This document shows positions 8,414-13,074 of a stretch of DNA of 13,074 nucleotides, piece after piece. The DNA is from Promethearchaeota archaeon (lineage in GTDB: Archaea; Asgardarchaeota; Lokiarchaeia; Sigynarchaeales; SOKP01), in NCBI GenBank assembly GCA_014729315.1, contig WJKD01000676.1, positions 1 through 13,074 of the forward strand, in the 5' to 3' direction. The translations under genes and the position numbers were made by a program. Numbering within the stretch: the stretch's first letter is position 1; each line of letters opens with the position of its first letter. The notes below the pieces were generated by a model. That model saw nothing but the letters and a program-made list of their open reading frames with translations. It searched no databases and was not told the DNA's origin.

Positions 8414-9481
8414 ATAAATATCCGAAATGAAATTGGTCAGAAAATTCTTGAAAATAAAGCAATATTTGCAAAAAAAATTTCAAATAAAATATATACATAT
8501 TTGCCCCAGTTAAAAAAGATTTACACCCCTGCTCAAAAGAGAGCCTCCTTAAAAGATACAATTTATCATTTAGAATATTTATCTCACTCTCTTTTGTCAA
8601 AGAGTCCTCAAATCTTCGGAGATTATATTTATTGGGTTCGAAGTGTGTTAGAAACCAGAAATATTGATAAAGAATGTTTAAGCGTGACTGTTAGGTCAAT
8701 CGAAGAAGTATTATCCGAAACATTATCTGAGGATTCGTTTAAGTATGTGTTAGAATACCTTGAAGAAGGTGAAGCGCAACTGCTTAAACCCCTTTCCGTT
8801 GACATTAGCTACATAAATAAAGGTAATCCCGATTTTGATATTGCTCACCAGTATTTAGATCTTGTTCTAAACGGAAAACGAAACGACGCGACCAAATTGA
8901 TATTAGATTCGGTAGAGGAAGGGTTTTCTATTAAAAAAATATTCTTAAATGTATTTCAACCTGTTCAGAGAGAAATTGGGCGCTTATGGCAAACTAATAA
9001 AATAAGCGTCGCACAAGAGCATTATTGTACTGCCGTAACTCAAATGATTGTTTCTCAACTATATCCATATATTTTTCAAGAAGAAAAAAATGGATATATT
9101 TTAGTCGCTACTTGTATCGGGGGAGAATTACACGAGTTAGGTGTTCGGATGGTCGCTGATTTTTTTGAAATGAATAACTGGGATACTTATTATTTAGGAG
9201 CAAATACTCCAATTCAAAGTATTATAGAAACTATTATTAATCGAAAAGCAAATCTTTTGGCTATATCTGCCACTATGTCTAAACACATTTCGGAAGTAAC
9301 AAAGTTAATCCAACAAATAAGACAAACGGAGGTAAAAGATATAAAAATTATTGTTGGAGGTTATCCGTTTAATTTAATAGCAAAGTTATGGAAAGAGGTC
9401 GGTGCAGACGGCTTTGCGCGAGACGCTTTAAATGCTGTTAAAATAGGTGAAGAACTTGTTGGAGTGGTAAACACCTTATGA
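8414..9481 (+). CDS. CarH-like cobalamin-binding sensor protein (inferred ATA start)
   Basis: This is a soluble cobalamin-binding protein of 355 residues if started at ATA 8414. A TTG at 8501 would give 326 residues. The first roughly 130 residues form a helical domain (including DTIYHLEYLSHSLL and an LF/IFGDYIYWVRSVL-type stretch) seen in bacterial B12-binding sensor proteins. A B12-binding four-helix bundle (MetH-cap type) follows, with W192-x9-E202-H203. The Rossmann-type B12 domain then carries E238-L-H240-E-L-G, with H240 as predicted lower axial ligand, an SAT segment, a VGG loop and a GADGFARDA C-terminus. W-x9-EH plus E-x-H-x-x-G is the signature of CarH-type adenosylcobalamin photoreceptors. 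No DNA-binding or methyltransferase domain is present. The stop overlaps the kinase start as ATGA, so the two products are probably made together and interact. Residues upstream of TTG fit the family's helical N-terminus, favouring the earlier start. Ligand and light response are inferred. Confidence 0.87.
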   Translation: MNIRNEIGQKILENKAIFAKKISNKIYTYLPQLKKIYTPAQKRASLKDTIYHLEYLSHSLLSKSPQIFGDYIYWVRSVLETRNIDKECLSVTVRSIEEVLSETLSEDSFKYVLEYLEEGEAQLLKPLSVDISYINKGNPDFDIAHQYLDLVLNGKRNDATKLILDSVEEGFSIKKIFLNVFQPVQREIGRLWQTNKISVAQEHYCTAVTQMIVSQLYPYIFQEEKNGYILVATCIGGELHELGVRMVADFFEMNNWDTYYLGANTPIQSIIETIINRKANLLAISATMSKHISEVTKLIQQIRQTEVKDIKIIVGGYPFNLIAKLWKEVGADGFARDALNAVKIGEELVGVVNTL

Positions 9482-11073
9482 AGAATATCAAGGAACATCT
9501 GGGAATCGTATTTATTTGTGATCTTCACGGAACAGTTTCGCGCGTTTTACATAATAGTTTTAATTTGAAAGATTTGAGAGGAAGACGATTTTCGAGCTTA
9601 GATTTTCTTAACGAGAGAGATAAAATCAAATTTGAGAACTTTTTAACAAGTATACTGAACAAAGAGGCCACAATTAACTGGGATATGAATTTCTATCTGG
9701 ATCAGGTAAAATATAATTTGCAATTTACGGGATTCATAATGGGCGAAAATGTTTTAGTTATAGGGACAACTGCGTCCGATACGAGTAATCTAAAATATAT
9801 CGAAGAATTATTAAAAATTCACAACGAGCAAATAAACAATTATCGATCAATTTTAAAACATATCAATGAGAGCGAACCTTTGAATCAAGATTATGAAGGT
9901 GCAGTGTACGAGGAAATCACAAGATTAAACAATACTCTCGTCAATTTGCAAAGAGAATTGACAAAAAAAAATACTGAGTTAAATAAAACGACGAAAGAAT
10001 TAAGTTTTTCCAACAAAAAATTAGAAGCTTTTGTTGAGACTATCCCCGCTGGGATTTTAGTTGTAGAGCATGATGGTAATATCATCTTAGCTAATAGAAA
10101 GATGAAGTACTTTTTTAAGGATTTATTAAAAGTTGACCTATCTGATTTAAGAAATCTAAATCAATTAAATATTTTAAATCCTCTTTTAAATCGGATAAGG
10201 GAGATCATAAAGTCTAAATCAGAAACAGAAATCTCAATTGAATCCAAACCGCGAGAACAATGGTTAAAGATTATCTCTAAAAGAGTCCATTCGGATTTTG
10301 ACGAAGAATCTACCGTTTTCATTCTTGAAGTTCAAGATATTACATCGTTTGTCAAATTTGATTATTTGAGACAACAATTTGTCTCGAATGTATCTCACGA
10401 GCTAAAAAATCCTATAACGGCAATTACTCTCACTATCGAAAGCATGGAAAAATTTAAAGATAAACTATCTGTAAGAGAGATAAACGATTTTTGGGATATT
10501 ATAAGTAAAAATGCAAGGACCTTAAACGAAATTGTTGACGATTTATTACTTCTTTCTAAAGCTGATATGGGCAGTCTCGCTTTAGAGATAGAACCTATCA
10601 ACTTGAACTCGTTAATTAAAGATCTCCTTCATCAAATGAGTCCAAAGATAAACGAAAAAAGAATTAATGTAAATGTGAAAATAAAGGAGAATTCTGAAAT
10701 TATTGGAGATAGAAAGCGTCTTGGTCAAGTATTTCGAATTTTGATTGATAACGCTCTAAAATATTCGGATCAAAACTCAACTGTCAAAATTAACAAAGTA
10801 ATCAAAAATTTTGGCGAATTTGAATTTGATCATAAAAAAGGGGTTTTGATTGAAGTAAAAGATTCGGGAATAGGAATAAGAAAAACAGATATATCCAACT
10901 TATTTCAACCATTTTTTAGAAGCCCTGACGCCAAAGGTTTTAAAGGGACGGGATTAGGGCTTTCGATTGCAAAAGAATTAGTTTCCCTTCATAACGGGCA
11001 CATTTTTGTAAAAAGTGAATATGGAAAAGGCTCAAGCTTTTATGTTTATATTCCTTTTTTGTCAAACAAATAG
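9478..11073 (+). CDS. Soluble PAS-containing sensor histidine kinase
   Basis: This is a two-component histidine kinase of 531 residues without membrane segments, so the input is cytoplasmic. Domains in order are: a PAS-like domain (about 8-98), a coiled coil (about 103-185), a second PAS (about 185-292), HisKA with the H-box SHELKNP and phospho-acceptor H307, and HATPase_c. The ATPase domain has an N-box with N425 (IDNALKYS), a G1 box DSGIGI (462-467), an F-box LFQPFF and a G2 box GTGLGLS (490-496). All catalytic motifs are intact. The ATG overlaps the TGA of the cobalamin-binding gene, and a GGAGTGG stretch lies about 10 nt upstream. The most likely role is to turn the cobalamin/light state of the neighbouring protein into phosphotransfer. 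No response regulator or receiver domain is in the window, so the output is unknown. The kinase call is certain; the partnership is inferred from the overlap. Confidence 0.95.
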   Translation: MKNIKEHLGIVFICDLHGTVSRVLHNSFNLKDLRGRRFSSLDFLNERDKIKFENFLTSILNKEATINWDMNFYLDQVKYNLQFTGFIMGENVLVIGTTASDTSNLKYIEELLKIHNEQINNYRSILKHINESEPLNQDYEGAVYEEITRLNNTLVNLQRELTKKNTELNKTTKELSFSNKKLEAFVETIPAGILVVEHDGNIILANRKMKYFFKDLLKVDLSDLRNLNQLNILNPLLNRIREIIKSKSETEISIESKPREQWLKIISKRVHSDFDEESTVFILEVQDITSFVKFDYLRQQFVSNVSHELKNPITAITLTIESMEKFKDKLSVREINDFWDIISKNARTLNEIVDDLLLLSKADMGSLALEIEPINLNSLIKDLLHQMSPKINEKRINVNVKIKENSEIIGDRKRLGQVFRILIDNALKYSDQNSTVKINKVIKNFGEFEFDHKKGVLIEVKDSGIGIRKTDISNLFQPFFRSPDAKGFKGTGLGLSIAKELVSLHNGHIFVKSEYGKGSSFYVYIPFLSNK

Positions 11074-11173
11074 TCTATTATAAATACTTTTCTTGTTTAT
11101 CAATTTAACATCTGTGCTTTAACTCTTCTAATATCCTTATCCTAAAATGAAATAGTAAAAGGTTCAATTAATA
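11074..11173. terminator. Convergent intergenic with T-rich stretches, probable termination zone
   Basis: The kinase gene on the plus strand and the small nuclease-like gene on the minus strand converge here. T-rich runs suitable for archaeal intrinsic termination follow each stop: 11088-11099 for the plus strand, and the stretch complementary to about 11130-11165 for the minus strand. No strong hairpin is visible. Confidence 0.35.
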
Positions 11174-11539
11174 TTAAAGGCTCCCGCTAGCCCTTCTTAA
11201 TTTAGAAATTAATTGACCTTTCGATAAAAGTTGTATACCGAATTGATTTGAATAATCTCGGGCAAAATCCGATATAAGACTGCATACCATTATTCCTCCT
11301 TCAATATCGGGCACGTCTAAACACGCTTTATGAAGTTGTCTTAATTGCGTAATAGAGATTTCTCTTTTCCATTCTTTGATAAAAACTCCGAACAAGGATT
11401 CCGCATTTTTAACCAAAGCGTCAAACTTCCAAATCTTTCCTGAATTGCCCTTAAGTTTTTTCTCTTGGTCTATATATTCATATTTTTCCGAAAAAACTAA
11501 TTTGGTCAATTCTTTTAATGGTTTATTTGCTATTGACAT
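11174..11539 (-). CDS. Small Mrr-like PD-(D/E)XK nuclease-fold protein
   Basis: This is a 121-residue protein if started at ATG 11539. A GTG at 11551 would add four residues. The sequence has the layout of a minimal restriction-endonuclease-like fold: an N-terminal helix, WKFDALVKN, then GVFIKEWKR as the beta-strand with the candidate catalytic Lys, then ITQLRQLHKAC. A strand GGIMVC is followed by a helix ending in FGIQLLSKGQL, which resembles the C-terminal part of Mrr-type domains. The exact acidic catalytic residues cannot be assigned with confidence, so activity is uncertain. It is a single gene between convergent and tandem neighbours, with no methyltransferase or specificity gene nearby. 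A role in restriction is therefore not indicated; housekeeping DNA repair or a remnant of a larger nuclease are both possible. I chose the ATG because AAGGTG lies 9 nt upstream and the GTG overlaps that site. Confidence 0.6.
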   Translation of the reverse strand: MSIANKPLKELTKLVFSEKYEYIDQEKKLKGNSGKIWKFDALVKNAESLFGVFIKEWKREISITQLRQLHKACLDVPDIEGGIMVCSLISDFARDYSNQFGIQLLSKGQLISKLRRASGSL

Positions 11540-11548
11540 ATATATGTC

Positions 11549-11554
11549 CACCTT
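11549..11554 (-). promoter_or_regulatory. Shine-Dalgarno AAGGTG for the small nuclease-like gene
   Basis: AAGGTG on the minus strand lies 9 nt before ATG 11539. The GTG at 11549-11551 is part of this site, which argues against it being the start. This is further evidence that the genome uses Shine-Dalgarno-led initiation. Confidence 0.5.
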
Positions 11555-11703
11555 TTTTAATAAAAAGTATTCTTTTCATATTATTTAAGAATTATTCTAA
11601 GATTGCTTTAGATATTACTAAAATTGGAGTGATATTGAAGTGATATGGATGATATTTTGAACTTTCTTGATCGGTCTAATTAAGCGACAAAATTAGGAGG
11701 ATG

Positions 11704-12573
11704 TTAAATTTCGAAAATTCCTGTATTTTTAGCAAATTCAAAAAGCCTATAGAGTGGGTATTCCCCATCAGTAGAGGCTCCATTTTCTTTTACAAACTTA
11801 GGTAATATTTTAAGAAGGAACATAAATAATTTTTCAGCTATTTTCTCACAAACCGAAGGACAATATAAAAAATTCTCTTTTAGATGCTTACAATCGTTAT
11901 CATATTTCAAGCAAAATTTTTTCATTTGAAGGGAATATCCTTGAGCCCCTAAGATTTTTATTCTTTTCCAAGAATCTTTAAAGCCCGCAATGGAACTCGG
12001 AGCTAATTCCATCATTTCTTTTTTAATTGCTTTCTTACATTTAAATGTACCATTTTCTTTAATAATTCGATTTAAAATTCTTTTTTGTTCCCTTTTTGCT
12101 TCGATTTGACAGAGAAATATGTACTTCTCTAATAAAAATTGAGCTTTACTGGCTTTCTTCTTATCCTTAATTTGCCACCCTCCAATCTTTTTGCATTTTA
12201 TTTCTTTCTCCTCGGGATTCTCGAAATTAGTGGGATATATCCAGCATTGTGGGGGCTTTATACCGCTATTATGTACTTTGCAGCCATTTAGTTTTTTGTC
12301 AAATAGAAAACATTTTCTGGATTTCTCGTCAAATCTCAAGCTAAAACTAAACACGTCTCCTCTTATGAAATCTTTTTCAGTTGCGTATCCTCTTTTTATA
12401 TATTCCTCCGCAAGCGTTTTTGGTATGTCAATTTTGATCGAACAACAATCTCCACGACATATTGAAGGATTTATGCAATTTGGCCCCGATATTGCCGATT
12501 TCATCAACTTATTATATTGTTCAATTATCGACCAAAATAAATCGTTTGCCATTTCACTAAGTTTTAATACCAA
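11704..12573 (-). CDS. YkgJ-family cysteine-cluster protein (putative zinc/iron binding)
   Basis: This is a 289-residue protein from TTG 12573, or 282 residues from ATG 12552; neither start has a strong Shine-Dalgarno. The N-terminal half carries the YkgJ/CxxCxxCC-type pattern: C33, C39, C43-C44, then C88 (KCFLF), C98 followed by H101 (GCKVHN), and C110 in PPQCWIYP. The family is predicted to bind zinc or an iron-sulfur cluster, but its biochemical role is unknown. The C-terminal half has a second, separate cysteine group (C221, C228, C238, C242 within a 22-residue stretch), which suggests another metal site and is not part of the usual short YkgJ domain. Between them is a Lys-rich helical region. 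No membrane segment or signal peptide is visible. Transcription probably begins in the repeat-rich stretch at 12574-12661. I cannot assign a specific function. Confidence 0.8.
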   Translation of the reverse strand: MVLKLSEMANDLFWSIIEQYNKLMKSAISGPNCINPSICRGDCCSIKIDIPKTLAEEYIKRGYATEKDFIRGDVFSFSLRFDEKSRKCFLFDKKLNGCKVHNSGIKPPQCWIYPTNFENPEEKEIKCKKIGGWQIKDKKKASKAQFLLEKYIFLCQIEAKREQKRILNRIIKENGTFKCKKAIKKEMMELAPSSIAGFKDSWKRIKILGAQGYSLQMKKFCLKYDNDCKHLKENFLYCPSVCEKIAEKLFMFLLKILPKFVKENGASTDGEYPLYRLFEFAKNTGIFEI

Positions 12574-12612
12574 TTTTTTTACAAGTGATGTAAATACCTT
12601 TGACTAAATTTT

Positions 12613-12668
12613 TTATAACAAAATTTAAATTTAAATCCATTGTTATAACAAAAATTTAAATTTAAATC
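12613..12668. repeat. Two-unit direct repeat, about 25 bp each, with internal palindrome
   Basis: Units at 12613-12637 and 12643-12668 both read TTATAACA, four or five A/T bases, then a TTTAAATTTAAATC ending; they differ by one extra A. Start-to-start spacing is 30 nt. Each unit contains the perfect palindrome ATTTAAATTTAAAT. The second unit runs into the stop and last codons of the GTPase remnant. The repeat lies upstream of the YkgJ-family gene and could supply its promoter or an operator, or mark a rearrangement junction. It is only two units, with no CRISPR-like spacers. Confidence 0.8.
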
Positions 12669-12793
12669 TTAGAAAACTCTCGCTGTAGAGCCAAAATTAT
12701 GGAGGTTTTCCCAGCATCGTCAAGACCTGTGAACAATATTTTCCGAAGATCTAGAGTCTCCTCTTCCTTCAAATATTCCACTAAAGATTTCAC
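12662..12793 (-). pseudogene. Truncated Arf/Rag-like small GTPase remnant
   Basis: The minus strand has a 43-codon frame from GTG 12793 to TAA 12662. It reads through KILFTGLDDAGKTSIILA to a REFSKI ending. GLDDAGKTS (residues 23-31) is an Arf-family-type P-loop (compare GLDNAGKT), and the following helix matches Asgard Arf/Rag-like GTPases from memory. The frame ends right after the G1 helix, so switch I, the G3 WDxGGQ, NKxD and SAK motifs are all missing. None of these motifs occurs in the remaining sequence down to the YkgJ-family gene. A full member would be about 160-200 residues. The TAA is formed by the AT repeat that abuts it. It is most likely a pseudogene created by deletion or rearrangement; a functional 43-residue peptide is possible but unlikely. 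This fragment is the main evidence for an Asgard host. Confidence 0.75.
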
Positions 12794-12813
12794 TCTCTAA
12801 TTGATTCTTATAT

Positions 12814-12831
12814 CTTAATTATATAATTAAG
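12814..12831. promoter_or_regulatory. Perfect 18-bp palindrome upstream of the GTPase remnant
   Basis: CTTAATTATATAATTAAG is its own reverse complement and lies 21 nt upstream of the GTG of the GTPase remnant. It contains a TATA-like core and may be a promoter or operator left over from the intact gene. The right half extends into the ATAATTAAGAAAT string also found at 8059-8071. Confidence 0.35.
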
Positions 12832-12938
12832 AAATTATTCTTTATAATAGTTATTTATTATATAATACCCAAAATCCTGAACGCAAAATGGGCTTGGGAA
12901 AACGATCCTTTATCATTTTGGCTGTGATAAATGTGAGT

Positions 12939-12947
12939 AAAAAAAAA
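12939..12947 (-). terminator. Poly-T terminator (T9 on the minus strand)
   Basis: Nine A residues on the plus strand give an uninterrupted T9 on the minus strand, starting 2 nt after the stop codon of the gene entering from the right. This is the usual form of an archaeal intrinsic terminator, without need of a hairpin. Confidence 0.6.
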
Positions 12948-12948
12948 C

Positions 12949-13074
12949 TTAATTTTTCGTAATAATCCATTCTAATAGATTCTTAGCGTTTTGCTTTAAA
13001 TCTTTTAATTTTAGGTTCCATCTTTCCAAATCGTGAACGACAAACCGAATATGATCCCTTGAGGTTCGCTCTAA
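12949..13074 (-). CDS. C-terminal end of an unrecognised protein (5' end outside window)
   Basis: An open frame enters from the right edge and ends at TAA 12949, giving 41 residues. It includes RDHIRFVVHDLERWNLKLKD and ends in LLEWIITKN. The segment is predicted to be largely helical and charged, with no cysteines, membrane segment or recognised motif. The stop is followed at once by a T9 run, which supports a real gene end. The coding assignment rests on the open frame reaching the edge, the protein-like composition and the terminator. No function can be proposed from this fragment. Confidence 0.6.
   Translation of the reverse strand, partial: LERTSRDHIRFVVHDLERWNLKLKDLKQNAKNLLEWIITKN

Noticed and set aside
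8412..8600. Minus-strand 62-codon frame over the start of the cobalamin gene
   Set aside because: It lies antisense to the recognised N-terminal helical domain and has no motif or ribosome site.
9891..10601. Minus-strand short frames within the histidine kinase gene
   Set aside because: They are antisense to the PAS and HisKA regions, which are clearly coding.
11695..11810. AGGAGG followed by ATG on the plus strand with a 34-codon frame
   Set aside because: The ATG is directly against the AGGAGG with no spacer, and the frame runs antisense to the end of the YkgJ-family gene with no recognisable features.
12191..12607. Plus-strand 138-codon frame opposite the YkgJ-family gene
   Set aside because: The minus strand carries the conserved cysteine pattern. 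The plus frame shows no motif and no Shine-Dalgarno.
12613..12668. CRISPR array
   Set aside because: There are only two units with a few bases between them, very low complexity and no cas genes. The Cas4-like domain here is part of a helicase fusion.
12850..12948. Minus-strand ATG frame of about 21 codons between the T9 run and the GTPase remnant
   Set aside because: It is too short, has no Shine-Dalgarno and no similarity to anything recognised.

Overview
The window is strongly AT-rich and reads as an archaeal chromosome segment, most likely from an Asgard (Lokiarchaeia-like) lineage. The best lineage clue is a 43-codon remnant of an Arf/Rag-like small GTPase (P-loop GLDDAGKTS) near the right end; such GTPases are abundant in Asgard archaea and rare in other prokaryotes. 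A Mre11-Rad50 pair, a Dna2-like nuclease-helicase and a YkgJ-type cysteine-cluster protein fit this but do not prove it. No tRNA, rRNA, CRISPR array or transposase was seen.

Layout. Positions 1-8014 hold three minus-strand genes in transcription order: a 1495-aa Fe-S nuclease/SF1 helicase (Dna2-like), a Mre11-type nuclease 32 nt downstream, and a Rad50-type ATPase whose 3' end lies beyond the left edge. Together they look like one DNA-end-resection operon. A roughly 400-nt AT-rich divergent intergenic region (8015-8413) follows. Two plus-strand genes then overlap by ATGA: a CarH-like cobalamin-binding protein (8414-9481) and a soluble PAS/histidine kinase (9478-11073). They form a likely cobalamin- or light-sensing two-component input module, with no response regulator in the window. 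On the minus strand lie a small Mrr-like PD-(D/E)XK protein (11174-11539) and a YkgJ-family cysteine-rich protein (11704-12573). They are followed by a tandem AT-rich repeat that abuts the GTPase remnant (12662-12793), then the C-terminal end of an unrecognised gene (12949-13074).

Main points of interest. (1) The cobalamin protein carries both residue signatures of B12 photoreceptors (W-x9-EH and E-x-H-x-x-G) but has no DNA-binding domain and is translationally coupled to a histidine kinase. (2) Two unrelated genes, the Rad50-like gene and the cobalamin gene, have no ATG, GTG or TTG at the position their protein families require. Both have an ATA codon exactly 6 nt after a strong GAGGTG/GAGGAG Shine-Dalgarno sequence. 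(3) Dna2-like, Mre11-like and Rad50-like genes are consecutive, and the Rad50 has a C-x6-C rather than C-x2-C hook. (4) The GTPase gene is cut off just after its P-loop helix, exactly where a tandem AT repeat begins.
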